A stretch of 30,854 nt of DNA from PNAI01 sp964575715. Its GTDB lineage: Bacteria > Pseudomonadota > Alphaproteobacteria > Rhizobiales > Xanthobacteraceae. The stretch lies in NCBI GenBank assembly GCA_964575715.1, contig CAZNSG010000322.1, positions 1 through 30,854 of the forward strand, given 5' to 3'. Position numbers and translations under genes: made by a program. Shown piece after piece: positions 14,857 through 23,665 of this stretch (position 1 is the stretch's first letter; each line of letters begins with the position of its first letter). Below the pieces are notes generated by a model, which saw nothing but the letters and a program-made list of their open reading frames with translations, was not told where the DNA came from and ran no database searches.

Positions 14857-15049
14857 GTCCGTCTCCTCTGTTGCGATGCGGCCGGTATTTGCATGGCCGC
14901 GGGAACAGGCTCGACGATCACGCACATCAGCGCGCGACGGAAATACTAATTGGCTTTGATGTCGATAGGCGTTTTCTATGCCGGCCCACGACGTTGAATC
15001 GCGCAAGGCTGTTACGGCGCGATGCGTCCGTTTCACATCAATGGGCCCA

Positions 15050-16069
15050 TTAATGGGATTGTACCGCAAGTCCGAACGCTTCGGCCATCAGCTCGTACGA
15101 GCGCTTTCGCGCGGCGTGATCGAAGATCATGGTGGTGATCATCACCTCGTCGGCTTGCGTTGTTTGGATCAAAGTATCCATGCGGCCCATCACCGTCGCC
15201 TTGCTGCCGACGAACAAGCGCGCGCGGTTGGCCGCGATGCGCTCGCGGTCGATCGGCGAATAGTCGTAGGCGGCGGCTGCCTGCGGGCTTGCCAGCGGCT
15301 GGTATTCGCCCTTGCGACGGCGCGCAAAATTAAGGTCCACGGTGGCGGCAAGGCGGTCCGCCTCGGCATCGGTCTCGGCGCAGACCACGTGCACGGCGAG
15401 GATGGCATGCGGTTTGGCGCGCGCCGGCGAGGGGCGAAAATGCATGCGATAGGCGAGCATCGGGACGAGCGGATCGAAATCGGAAAAATGATGGGCGAAG
15501 GAAAATCCCGCGCCGACGGCGGCGGCGAGCTCGGCGCTATAGCCGCTCGAACCGAGCAGATAGATCGGCGGCAGCGCCACGTCCGAGGGCATGGCGCGGA
15601 CGTTACGGAACGGGTGGCCCTCGGGAAAGCCATTGCGCTCGAACAGCAGCAACTCCTGGAACCGTTCGAGAAAGTCATCGCCGGCGGGGGCGTCCTGGCG
15701 GCGGCGCAGCGCATAAGATGTCACCGGATCGGTGCCGGGCGCGCGGCCGAGCCCGAGATCGATGCGCCCCGGAAACAGTCCTTCCAGCACCTTGAAGCGC
15801 TCCGCCACCGCAAGTGGCGCGTGGTTGGGCAGCATCACGCCGCCTGAGCCGATACGCATGGATGTGGTCGCGGCCGCGATCTGTCCGATCATGATTTCGG
15901 GTGATGAACTTGCGATGGAGGGAAGATTGTGGTGCTCGGCCACCCAATAGCGCGTGTAGCCGAGCCGATCGGCGAAGCGCGCAAGATCGAGGCTATTGTG
16001 CAGCGCCACAGCACCGGGAGTGGCGGTGGTGACGGGCGAAAGATCGAGGATGGAAAGGGGAATGGTCAC
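15050..16069 (-). CDS. LLM-class flavin-dependent oxidoreductase (luciferase-like)
   Basis: A 339-residue TIM-barrel monooxygenase of the bacterial luciferase-like group that uses reduced flavin. The start PLSILDLSPV, the conserved RYWVAEHHNLPSIASSSPEIMIGQIAAAT, the MRIGSGGVMLPNHAPLAVAERF segment and GRIDLGLGRAPGTD are signatures of the YtmO/YhbW-like branch (MsnO8-type). The substrate cannot be predicted. No flavin reductase is next to it. It is divergent from the HtrA-like gene, with a 273-bp gap that holds a TATAAT at 16287 but no good -35. Confidence 0.92.
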   Translation of the reverse strand: MTIPLSILDLSPVTTATPGAVALHNSLDLARFADRLGYTRYWVAEHHNLPSIASSSPEIMIGQIAAATTSMRIGSGGVMLPNHAPLAVAERFKVLEGLFPGRIDLGLGRAPGTDPVTSYALRRRQDAPAGDDFLERFQELLLFERNGFPEGHPFRNVRAMPSDVALPPIYLLGSSGYSAELAAAVGAGFSFAHHFSDFDPLVPMLAYRMHFRPSPARAKPHAILAVHVVCAETDAEADRLAATVDLNFARRRKGEYQPLASPQAAAAYDYSPIDRERIAANRARLFVGSKATVMGRMDTLIQTTQADEVMITTMIFDHAARKRSYELMAEAFGLAVQSH

Positions 16070-16342
16070 GCGGGCGATACCGTTGTGGAAAGAGTTCCAG
16101 TGCAGCGGGACAAACTCATACTGGATAAAGTCATCGGCATAGTATCAATAATATGCAGTTGCGCGGATGTGTGGCGCCGTCATGCTGGACTTCGGAGCCG
16201 ATGCAATCGCTATGTTTTATGCGGGACACGACCGGCGAACAAACATTAAATGCGCGGCTCCGCGTGTGATGCTATCTGACTCGGGATATAATAATATGGA
16301 TAAACCGGTCGGAGCTGAGGCCGGCCTCAAGGGAGTTGCGGA

Positions 16343-17320
16343 ATGGCCTCTTTGAGCAATTGGAAGATACCTTCTTCGGCGCAGCCGAAACCGGAAGATT
16401 ATCGTTACGATCTCGATCACGCCTTGGCCTCGGTGGTCGGCGTGCGAACCATCATCCCCGCGGATGCCTTCACAGCCGACACGCTCGGCACCGAGCGGAC
16501 CGGCAATGGCGTGCTCATTGGCGCCGACGGACTGGTGCTCACCATCGGCTATCTCCTTACGGAAGCCGAGACCGTCTGGCTGAGCCTGATCGATGGCCGC
16601 GCGGTGCCGGGCCATGTGCTTGGCTATGATCAGGCGACCGGCTTTGGCTTGATCCAGGCGCTCGCCCGGCTCGATTTGCCGGCGCTGCCGGTCGGCATAT
16701 CGAGCGAGGCGCAGCTTGGCGAGCCGGTGGTGGTCGGAGGCGCCGGCGGGCGGCAGCGTTCAATCGCGGCCCGTCTGATCGGCCGGCAGGAATTCGCCGG
16801 CTATTGGGAATATGTCCTCGACGAAGCGCTGTTCATATCTCCGGCGCATCCCCATTGGGGTGGCACGGCGCTGATCGGACCCACCGGCGAGCTGCTCGGC
16901 ATCGGTTCGCTACAGCTCGAGCAGGCGCGCGAGGGCGGGAAAAGCGAGCACATCAACATGATCGTGCCGATCGATTTGCTCAAGCCGATCCTCGATGATC
17001 TGCAGACGCGCGGCCAGCCCAACCGCCCGCCGCGGCCATGGCTCGGCGTCTACGCCACCGAAATCGAGGACAAGGTGGTGGTGGTCGGCCTTGCCAAGAA
17101 CGGGCCGGCACAGCGCGCCGATCTGCGCACCGGCGACATCGTGCTCGCGGTCGGTGGTACCGAGGTGAGCAATCTTGCCGGACTGTTCCGTCGGGTCTGG
17201 TCGCTCGGCGAGGCCGGGGTGGAAGTACCGCTGCTTGCCTATCGCGACGGCAAGACTTTGGATCTGCGGGTTAAGTCGGGTGACCGCAACCGGTTCCTCA
17301 AAGCGCCTCGGCTGCATTGA
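16343..17320 (+). CDS. HtrA-like protein with all catalytic residues lost (pseudoprotease) and PDZ domain
   Basis: The 325-residue protein has the trypsin-like fold of DegP/HtrA (residues ~25-225), then a PDZ domain (~233-315: PWLGVYATEIED, GPAQRADLRTGDIVLAVGG). The catalytic positions are changed. The LTNxHVV site reads LTIGYLL (Tyr70 for His), DxxTDLA reads DQATGFG (Gly100 for Asp), and GNSGGP reads PHWGGTA (Trp172 for Ser). Structural glycines and strands remain, so the protein probably folds and acts as a binding or regulatory protein. No signal peptide or membrane helix is seen. I have seen similar proteins in Bradyrhizobium-like genomes, so it is likely conserved and not a decaying gene. 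It stands alone. Confidence 0.88.
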   Translation: MASLSNWKIPSSAQPKPEDYRYDLDHALASVVGVRTIIPADAFTADTLGTERTGNGVLIGADGLVLTIGYLLTEAETVWLSLIDGRAVPGHVLGYDQATGFGLIQALARLDLPALPVGISSEAQLGEPVVVGGAGGRQRSIAARLIGRQEFAGYWEYVLDEALFISPAHPHWGGTALIGPTGELLGIGSLQLEQAREGGKSEHINMIVPIDLLKPILDDLQTRGQPNRPPRPWLGVYATEIEDKVVVVGLAKNGPAQRADLRTGDIVLAVGGTEVSNLAGLFRRVWSLGEAGVEVPLLAYRDGKTLDLRVKSGDRNRFLKAPRLH

Positions 17321-17597
17321 CCGCAGATCGTTTGATTTTATTGATGGCCGCATTGAATTTTGTCTTTGCGGAGCATCGCCAAATTGCGGCGCGCGCTCTA
17401 GGCCGTGTACTAATGAAATGAGATTGGTAAGCAAGGGTTAGTCAATGTGCGTTTTGGAGCGCTGTGCAGACACAACTCAGACGTCCCGCCAAGTCCGAGT
17501 AGAGCCGTAACTGGAAGTGGCCGACCTCATTCGATCACCTGATCGGCGCTGGCGAGAAGCGTTGGGGTCTTATACCAACGGCACTAATGTTTGACCC

Positions 17598-17779
17598 GTC
17601 ATCCTGAGGCGCGAGCCCGCAGGGCGAGCCTCGAAGGATGCACTGCCCCCGACGCGGCGGCATCAGGGCCGTCGCCCACCGATCTCGGGTTTACCCGAGA
17701 TCGGAATTTCAATGCGCAAGTCGGCCGAGGCCGACTTGCAGTGGCTCGGCGACTTCATCGCCTCACACCTCAGGGTGAC
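17598..17779. repeat. Composite palindromic repeat (~180 bp)
   Basis: The ends GTCATCCTGAGG and CCTCAGGGTGAC are near-inverted copies. Inside are CGATCTCGGGT/ACCCGAGATCG and CAAGTCGGCC/GGCCGACTTG palindromes. A partial copy of the inner GATCTCGGGTTTACCC occurs at about 23620-23635. This style is common between genes in Bradyrhizobium-like genomes. Confidence 0.75.
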
Positions 17780-17872
17780 GGAGATGAGTCAGTGATTGCC
17801 GCCGTTGGTCTTACGCCTATAAACCAAACGCACCCCTCGCTGCCCAGCCCCCGCCTAAGCCTGTAGCGCAAC

Positions 17873-17897
17873 GTAAAAAAAGACAGTGGCGCTGTCT
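17873..17897 (-). terminator. Rho-independent terminator, minus strand
   Basis: On the minus strand AGACAG and CTGTCT form a perfect 6-bp stem with a 5-nt loop, followed directly by a run of seven T. It fits the end of a minus-strand unit, of which the ModA-like remnant at 18311-18466 may be the surviving head. Confidence 0.65.
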
Positions 17898-18310
17898 GAT
17901 CAAAGTCAAAGACAGTGATGCGATTTTCTGATCGGTTTCGTGAGCATATTGGAGAAGCTTTCGCCGTGAGGTGCTTCGGTTTCTTCGGTGCGCCGATTGA
18001 GGGACGCTCTTGGCAGGGTGCAACGCGGCGTTTGCAACCTCCCCGGGGGCGTCCCCTCTATTTTTCAACTAATTTACTGCGAGAGAGGTCCACGAACGAC
18101 GTGCGTGCCGCTTTATTTTATGTTGCCCAGACGAAGTCCAAGTCGAATCCGGTATGGCCCCAATAGCGGCAGAATAGCAGACATCGTCTCAGAATCCGAC
18201 CTCACGTCAAAATTGCAACATTCCCATAAATTTCATTTACCAGGATGCAGTCGATCAAAAATTTTCGACCGGGCTTCGTCCTGGAGCCAAGAAAGAAAGA
18301 TGTAAAAAAC

Positions 18311-18466
18311 TTAATGATTCCAGGTGTAAGAAGCGTGCGGGTGCAGCGCGCTCACCGTGCCGAAATCGAGCGAGTTGTCGTGGCCGGTACTCCAGCAAAA
18401 TTCGCGGGCGAGGGCTTCGACCGCCGTGTGCATTGAGTGTGCGCACATGACTTTAAGCTTTACCAT
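18311..18466 (-). pseudogene. Truncated ModA-like substrate-binding protein, N-terminal remnant
   Basis: The frame begins MVKLKVMCAHSMHTAVEALA and continues TGHDNSLDFGTVSAL. It matches the first ~40 residues of the ModA-like extracellular substrate-binding family (pattern LKVLSAxxMxxVVEAL...TGHxVxxxFGTxGAL). Similarity ends near 18350 and the frame stops at 18311, so about 200 residues are missing. The ATG at 18466 still has AAGGGGGC upstream. It is divergent from the desaturase gene. It is most likely a decayed gene whose promoter and start survive. Confidence 0.6.
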
Positions 18467-18527
18467 CTCAGCCCCCTTACGGCATAATACCAGTGGTACC
18501 ATGAGTTGGGGGCGTAAATCGCGAGAG

Positions 18528-19646
18528 ATGATGCCGACCGCAGCAACCCAAGAGGGCCCGGCGCGCGTCCCCTCGCCGAGCGGCAGCGGCGATCTGGTTC
18601 GCCTAGCCTATAATTTGACCGCCGATCTAGCAAAACCGAACGCGGCGATCTATTGGACCGATCTCCTGCTCAGCGCTTCCGTCGGCTACGGCGCCTTCGC
18701 CGTCTGGTTCGTCGCCGGCATGAGCTATCTCGGTCTTGCCGCTGCCATCGTGTCCGTGCTCGCGCTATATCGCTGCATCTATTTCATCCACGAGCTGACG
18801 CATTTGCGCAAACGTGCACCGCGCGGTTTCTGGACCGCTTGGCATGTGCTCATCGGCGTCCCCCAGCTGCTGCCGTCGTTTTTTTACGACGGCGTTCACA
18901 ATTTTCATCATTCAAAGGCGCATTACGGTACCGCGGGCGATCCTGAATACCTGCTATTGGGCCGGGGCCGGCCGTTGCATATCGCCCTGATGGTTCTGAT
19001 CGCACCTTTCGAACCACTGTTCCTTGTGACGCGCTTCCTGTTCATGACTCCAATCGCAGCCCTCATTCCCGCCGCGCGCCCGTACGTGATTGAACGCTTG
19101 TCGGCTATTGTGATGAACACGGCCTTCCGGCGCACGGAGCTGCCGCCATTTCGCACCGCCTGGCTGGTGATCGAAGTCGTGACGACAATCTACGCCTGGT
19201 CGGTTGTAATCCTGGTTCTGCTCGGCATCATCCCGTTGCAAGCCGTGCTCATGTGGCTGGCGATCTGGGCATGCATGAGCACCATCGACACGCTGCGCAC
19301 GCTCGCCGCCCATCACTATGAGAACGACGGCGAGCCGATCGATGTGATGGCGCAGCTTTTGGACACCGTGAACGTGCCACCGCCGGCCGTGCTGCCCATG
19401 CTCTGGGCGCCGGTGGGTATGCGCTACCATGGGCTGCATCATCTTCTGCCGAACCTGCCCTACCACAGCCTCGGGTGCGCGCACCGCCGGTTATTGGCAA
19501 AACTCCCCGCGGACAACCCCTACCTGCGGACCATCAACCGCGGCTTCTTGGATGTGCTGGCGCGGATGCTGCGCAGCCAGGAACAAGTGCGCCGGGCGGC
19601 CGAAAGCACGCCGCCGGCCGAAAAGGTCGTGGCAACGACGCGCTGA
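18528..19646 (+). CDS. Fatty-acid desaturase-type membrane di-iron protein
   Basis: These enzymes use a di-iron centre to introduce double bonds or hydroxyl groups into acyl chains in the membrane. With the start at 18528 (372 residues) the three histidine boxes are HELTH (88-92), HNFHH (124-128) and YHGLHH (His301, His304/305). Several membrane segments lie at ~45-85, ~150-185 and ~213-255. The box spacing fits the FA_desaturase family. The start is uncertain: ATGs at 18501, 18528 and 18531 are all in frame. I prefer 18528/18531, because 18501 gives an unusual N-terminus and lies near the divergent remnant's start. No electron-transfer partner is nearby. Confidence 0.88.
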   Translation: MMPTAATQEGPARVPSPSGSGDLVRLAYNLTADLAKPNAAIYWTDLLLSASVGYGAFAVWFVAGMSYLGLAAAIVSVLALYRCIYFIHELTHLRKRAPRGFWTAWHVLIGVPQLLPSFFYDGVHNFHHSKAHYGTAGDPEYLLLGRGRPLHIALMVLIAPFEPLFLVTRFLFMTPIAALIPAARPYVIERLSAIVMNTAFRRTELPPFRTAWLVIEVVTTIYAWSVVILVLLGIIPLQAVLMWLAIWACMSTIDTLRTLAAHHYENDGEPIDVMAQLLDTVNVPPPAVLPMLWAPVGMRYHGLHHLLPNLPYHSLGCAHRRLLAKLPADNPYLRTINRGFLDVLARMLRSQEQVRRAAESTPPAEKVVATTR

Positions 19647-19713
19647 ACAAGACTGGATATGACCGTGCCGGCATTTCGCGACCTGATCGCCGGGGCGCGG
19701 TGCACGAAATCTT

Positions 19714-20283
19714 TCAATATGCCTCAAGGACGATGCCTCGCTTCGAGGCTTCGACCGCATACATCGGGAAATTGCCTCGGGGAATCGAGAAGAGATTGAG
19801 TTTTTCCACCTTATCTCTTTGGCCGCGGAATCGTCCTTCGGTCACTCTGCCCTTCAAGCCGAACGCGCGGAGACATTTCAAGGAATGGACCGAATGCTCG
19901 TACACCTCGAGGCGGACCTCGTTCAGCTCTGCGATTGTTCTGAACAGGTGGTCGATGAGGACGGCGACCGCTTCGGCTCCGCATCCTAACCATTCGTACT
20001 TGTTCTCGACGTAAACGGACACAAATGTGTGTCCATCGCGCGGGTCGTGACCATAGGCGTAAATGGTGCCGATGACGCGTCCAGCGAGCAGGACCATGTA
20101 TTGAGCGTAAAGATAAGGTATGGAACTTTCCGATTCCGCCACGAACTGCGAACCAGGCGATTCAGGGTCATACCCGCAAAATTCTTTAAATTGTTTGCTG
20201 GCGTAACATTTCTCAAGCGCGTCTGAGTCATTTTTTTCGACTTCCCGCAAAGAAACGAAAAACCACCCTTTGATAATGGACAT
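19714..20283 (-). CDS. GNAT-family acetyltransferase
   Basis: A 189-residue protein with the N-acetyltransferase fold. It has an N-terminal helix pair, a beta-strand region (YMVLLAGRVIGTIYAYGHD), then FVSVYVENKYEWLGCGAEAVAVLIDHLF, where the YEWLGCGAEA turn corresponds to the acetyl-CoA pyrophosphate loop. LNEVRLEVYEHSVHSLKCLRAFGL follows, the late strand and helix of the family, and then a TEGRFRGQR segment. The substrate is unknown. It converges with the desaturase across 67 bp. Codon choice and GC look less biased than in the housekeeping genes, which suggests an accessory gene. Confidence 0.85.
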   Translation of the reverse strand: MSIIKGWFFVSLREVEKNDSDALEKCYASKQFKEFCGYDPESPGSQFVAESESSIPYLYAQYMVLLAGRVIGTIYAYGHDPRDGHTFVSVYVENKYEWLGCGAEAVAVLIDHLFRTIAELNEVRLEVYEHSVHSLKCLRAFGLKGRVTEGRFRGQRDKVEKLNLFSIPRGNFPMYAVEASKRGIVLEAY

Positions 20284-20380
20284 GCACCACCCTTGCGTTT
20301 GTACTATGCTACCGAGAAAGACTTAGACCCTCACACCGACAGCAAATGAAACAGCGAATTAATATTTCTCACACGGCCCC

Positions 20381-20881
20381 TTATTTAGCGCGCTTATAGA
20401 CAAGCTCAGAGGATGTCCCACCAATTGAAGCAGATGGATTGGTGATCTTCAATTCGTCCCCTGTGATCGTGAAAGGTCGCGTTTGCTCAGTCCCCTCCAT
20501 ATTTGGGTATGTACTTCCTTCGAATCGAACGGTGAACGTCTTGTTTGCTTCGTTGACGGCGTACGTGCCGAAGCTTGCAATGGTCCCCTGCACAGTCGTT
20601 TTATTTTCTTCTGGCGTCCCCTGTGCGCGATTATTCGCCGCGAATTTAGTACGGCCAGAGCGCATAATTTGCGAAGAGTAACGGCCGTTGTCGGTAAAGA
20701 TGAGGAGACCTCTCGGATTGGAGCCCCACGCAGAACTTCCATCTGGCATCTTTGTAGTGGATGAGACAAACGTCCAGGTGCCAACCAGTTGCTGCTTGAG
20801 TGATTGCGCCTGCGCTGGCATGGCAATTGCCAGATGCATTAACAACAGCGTGGTTATGGTGAGTATGCCCCCCCGTTTCAT
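20381..20881 (-). CDS. Secreted lipocalin-like protein
   Basis: The 166-residue product has a signal peptide (MKRGGILTITTLLLMHLAIA, cleavage near AQAQS). The lipocalin-like core follows: LVGTWTFVSSTTKMPDGS, then RGLLIFTDNGRYSSQIMRSGR, a FGTYAVNEANKTFTVRFEGS strand pair, and a C-terminal GDELKITNPS. This fits the Lipocalin_5 type, small beta-barrels that may bind a hydrophobic ligand; few have known roles. It is predicted to be periplasmic. No operon partner; a 97-bp gap separates it from the GNAT gene. Confidence 0.85.
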   Translation of the reverse strand: MKRGGILTITTLLLMHLAIAMPAQAQSLKQQLVGTWTFVSSTTKMPDGSSAWGSNPRGLLIFTDNGRYSSQIMRSGRTKFAANNRAQGTPEENKTTVQGTIASFGTYAVNEANKTFTVRFEGSTYPNMEGTEQTRPFTITGDELKITNPSASIGGTSSELVYKRAK

Positions 20882-21470
20882 AACATTACTCCCTCAATTA
20901 ATTTCGACGTGCTGATGTGTGCGTGCGTAGTCCCAATTCTCACCTTACCGGTAAAAAGAATTTAGGTTGTATGGAGTACAATGTCCGCCGACGACATATT
21001 TGCTGCCCGTTTCATACGCGTTGATCTCGGCACACCCGCCCCAGCGGCAGCTATTTGAAGATTAGGCGACCGCACGCTCCTGCGGAAGGGGGTCAACGGG
21101 ATGTTCCGTGGTTGTGGAGATGTGGCTCATGTCAGCTTCGGGTCTTGGTTGTGTAAAAATGTGGCGGCACGCAAAATCAATAGAATTAATTTTGCCTTGG
21201 ACTGCGGTAAACGTCGGTAAATGTCTCAGGCGCGGTCGATTTCAATAGGTATTAGAAGGACTTTTCTAGTCGTCCCTGCATGTATGACTTTTTTCACACA
21301 GCCAGGGTCAAAATGAGAAGAACTCACTACGAGCATAAGTTTTCCGCTTCACTCCCATGAGCGGTCTTCCGTCAGGGAAAGAATTCACGTCCTAGGCCGG
21401 TCGATTGTCTGGTGCTAGGACGTTGACACGTCTTGCCGGGAACAGGTCCGCAAAAAGGATCGCAAACACC
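20882..21470. other. Intergenic region without recognised genes
   Basis: About 590 bp between the lipocalin-like gene and the MFS gene. It holds promoters for both directions at most. I see no RNA gene, no long hairpin and no coding content with recognisable residues. A short repeat CGGTAAA occurs twice near 21204-21220. Confidence 0.6.
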
Positions 21471-22688
21471 GTGGCCCACCTCTCAAGTGCGGAGCACGAA
21501 TCCGCTTACGCATGGCTGCGGCTTGCCATTGCGCTTGCGCTTGGCACCATCGGCAACGTCGGCATGTGGTCGTTCGTGGTCGCACTCCCGGCGGTGCAGG
21601 CCGAGTTCGGCGTGCCGCGCGCGGAAGCGTCGCTGCCATTCACGCTGACCATGATCGGCTTTGGCCTTGGCGGCATCGTCACCGGCCGCCTCTCGGATCG
21701 TTTCGGCATTGTGCTGCCGGCCGCCGGTGGTGCGCTCGCGCTTGGCCTCGGCTACGTTTTGTCGGGTTGGGCGAGCAGTCTTTGGTGGTTCGCACTTGCG
21801 CAGGGTCTGATCGGGTTCGGCAGTTCGGCCACCTTCGGGCCGCTGATGTCCGACATCTCGCACTGGTTTACGCGCCGGCGCGGCATTGCGGTCGCAATCG
21901 CCTCGTGCGGGAATTATCTCGCCGGCACGATCTGGCCGCCGCTCGTGCAACATTTCATCGCGGCCGATGGCTGGCGCGCGACGCAAGTTGGCATCGGGCT
22001 GTTTTGCGTCGTCAGCATGCTGCCGCTGGTGATGGCGTTGCGGCGGCGCGTTCCGGAGCTTGCAGCCGGGCCGGCGGACGCCTCAGCGGTCGCGGCGCGC
22101 GGCTCGCTCGGCGTTTCATCGAATGCGCTGATGGCGTTGTTATGCATTGCCGGCGTCGCGTGCTGCGTCGCCATGTCGATGCCGCAAGTCCACATCGTCG
22201 CCTATTGCGTCGATCTCGGCTACGGCCCGGCGCGCGGGGCGGAGATGCTCACTGTGATGATGGGCTTTGGCATCGTCAGCCGCTTGGCGGCCGGTTTGGT
22301 CGCCGATCGCATCGGCGGGCTCGCGACGCTGCTGATCGGATCGGCTTTGCAGGGCGTGGCGCTATTCTTTTATCTGTGGTTCGACGGGCTGGTGTCGCTC
22401 TATGTGATCTCGGCCCTGTTTGGTTTTTTCCAGGGCGGACTTGTGCCGATGTACGCGATCATCGTGCGCGAATATTTTTCGCCACGAGAGGCCGGCACGC
22501 GTCTGGGCATCGTGCTGATGGCGACATTGTTCGGCATGGCGCTCGGCGGCTGGATGTCGGGGGCGATCTTCGATCTCACCGGCTCGTACGGGGCGGCATT
22601 TCTCAATGGTTTGTTGTGGAATTTTCTTAATGTCGCGGTTGTGGTTTGGCTGCTGCTGCGGTCGCAACGGCGCGTCGCGTATGCTTAA
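21471..22688 (+). CDS. MFS transporter (oxalate/formate- or monocarboxylate-type)
   Basis: The 405-residue product has about twelve membrane segments. The signature GRLSDRFG between helices 2 and 3 and the long SxFGPLMSDISHWFTRRRGIAVAIASCGNYLAG region are typical of the OFA/MCT branch of the major facilitator superfamily, which moves small organic acids. The equivalent second-half motif is VADRIGGL. I prefer the GTG at 21471, with AAGGA upstream, giving MAHLSSAEHES before the first helix. The frame also opens at a TTG at 21405. It stands alone upstream of the response regulator; the substrate is unknown. Confidence 0.9.
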   Translation: MAHLSSAEHESAYAWLRLAIALALGTIGNVGMWSFVVALPAVQAEFGVPRAEASLPFTLTMIGFGLGGIVTGRLSDRFGIVLPAAGGALALGLGYVLSGWASSLWWFALAQGLIGFGSSATFGPLMSDISHWFTRRRGIAVAIASCGNYLAGTIWPPLVQHFIAADGWRATQVGIGLFCVVSMLPLVMALRRRVPELAAGPADASAVAARGSLGVSSNALMALLCIAGVACCVAMSMPQVHIVAYCVDLGYGPARGAEMLTVMMGFGIVSRLAAGLVADRIGGLATLLIGSALQGVALFFYLWFDGLVSLYVISALFGFFQGGLVPMYAIIVREYFSPREAGTRLGIVLMATLFGMALGGWMSGAIFDLTGSYGAAFLNGLLWNFLNVAVVVWLLLRSQRRVAYA

Positions 22689-22787
22689 GGCATTATTATT
22701 ATTAATTAAAATTGCACCTCCCAAATTAGCGACATGACAAAATTCATTCGATAATGGTTGGTGCGCCAACGGACCTATGCACACAAG

Positions 22788-23291
22788 ATGCACGAAACGC
22801 AGCTCGCGCACGCCCAAGTTACACAGTTGATCGAAGAGCTCACGATTCTGGTTGCCGACAACAATCAGCATATGCGCAAGACAACGCGCATGATGCTGAC
22901 CAACATCGGGGCCAAGTCGATCTATGAGGTCGATGATGGTATTGCCGCCATTGAAGCCATCCGCACGCTCGATCCCGATGTGTTGATCCTGGATTGGGAA
23001 ATACCGGTGCTCAGCGCCCCGGAAATGATGCGGATCATCCGTTCGCCGGGCGTATTTCCGAAGGCGAGCCTGCCGGTCATCATGGTCACGGAGCGCGGCA
23101 CGCGCACATGCGTGCAAGAGGCCATCCGGCTCGGCGCCCACGAACTACTGATCAAGCCAACGTCGTCAAAGGCCTTGCAACACCGTCTGGTGAATATTTT
23201 TCTGGCGCAGCGTCCGATGATACGGACCGGCAAGTATTATATCCCAAAACCGCGTAAGCAATCCGACTGGGCCTTGCTCGACAACGCCTGA
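22788..23291 (+). CDS. Single-domain response regulator
   Basis: A 167-residue receiver-domain protein without an output domain. The phosphoacceptor is Asp69 in VLILDWEIP. Thr101 and Lys123 (LIKPTS) complete the active site. The acidic pair that binds magnesium reads Asp24-Asn25 (VADNNQ) instead of two acids. The N-terminal 18 residues and a C-terminal tail ending RKQSDWALLDNA lie outside the fold. The start is the ATG at 22788; a TTG at 22758 is also in frame and neither has a clear ribosome site. No histidine kinase is adjacent, so it is an orphan receiver, as often found in this order. Confidence 0.88.
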   Translation: MHETQLAHAQVTQLIEELTILVADNNQHMRKTTRMMLTNIGAKSIYEVDDGIAAIEAIRTLDPDVLILDWEIPVLSAPEMMRIIRSPGVFPKASLPVIMVTERGTRTCVQEAIRLGAHELLIKPTSSKALQHRLVNIFLAQRPMIRTGKYYIPKPRKQSDWALLDNA

Positions 23292-23665
23292 TCCGCCGAC
23301 ACATAATCATACCAACTCTCTCAATTGGTCATTCCGACCGAGCCGCATGAGCGGTGAGAGCCGGAATCCATAGCCAACGACGGCGATGATGGATTCTTGG
23401 CTGGCGGGCTGCACACCCAAGTAGACTGTCGCCGACTTGGGCAGTATCATACGGTTTCCGGATGATTACTTCGGTGTCATTCCGGGGCGCGCCGAAGGCG
23501 CGAACCCGGAATCCAGAGGCCAATTCAGAATGTGTATCTGGATTCCGGGTTCGCCGCTACGCGGCGCCCCGGAATGACGATCCCGAGTCAATCAACCGGA
23601 TTCCGTATCACTTGCCGATCTCGGGTTTACCCAAAACTGGTGGCTCCGGAACGACAAGTGAGAAT
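23292..23665. other. Intergenic region filled by palindromic repeats
   Basis: A half copy of the GTCATTCC-type repeat starts at 23328, and a full copy occupies 23476-23578. After these, ~23618-23635 resembles the inner part of the 17598-17779 repeat. No gene is seen. The region separates the response regulator from the convergent monooxygenase gene. Confidence 0.7.
23476..23578. repeat. ~100-bp palindromic repeat (GTCATTCC family), second copy
   Basis: It begins GTCATTCCGGGGCGC and ends GCGCCCCGGAATGAC, a long perfect inverted terminus. The inner CCCGGAATCCAGA pairs with TCTGGATTCCGGG. Same family as 8618-8717. Confidence 0.88.

Larger units (their letters stand above)
17321..18310. other. 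Gene-poor region with repeats and a terminator
   Basis: No convincing gene. It contains the composite palindromic repeat at 17598-17779, a minus-strand terminator near 17880, and inverted copies of a TTGGT...ACCAA type around 17563-17576 and 17807-17825. Open frames here are short and have no recognisable content. The region probably holds eroded remains of the ModA-like gene that begins at 18466. Confidence 0.6.

Noticed and set aside
16264..16292. Promoter with TATAAT at 16287 for the HtrA-like gene
   Set aside because: The -10 is perfect but no acceptable -35 lies 16-18 bp upstream.
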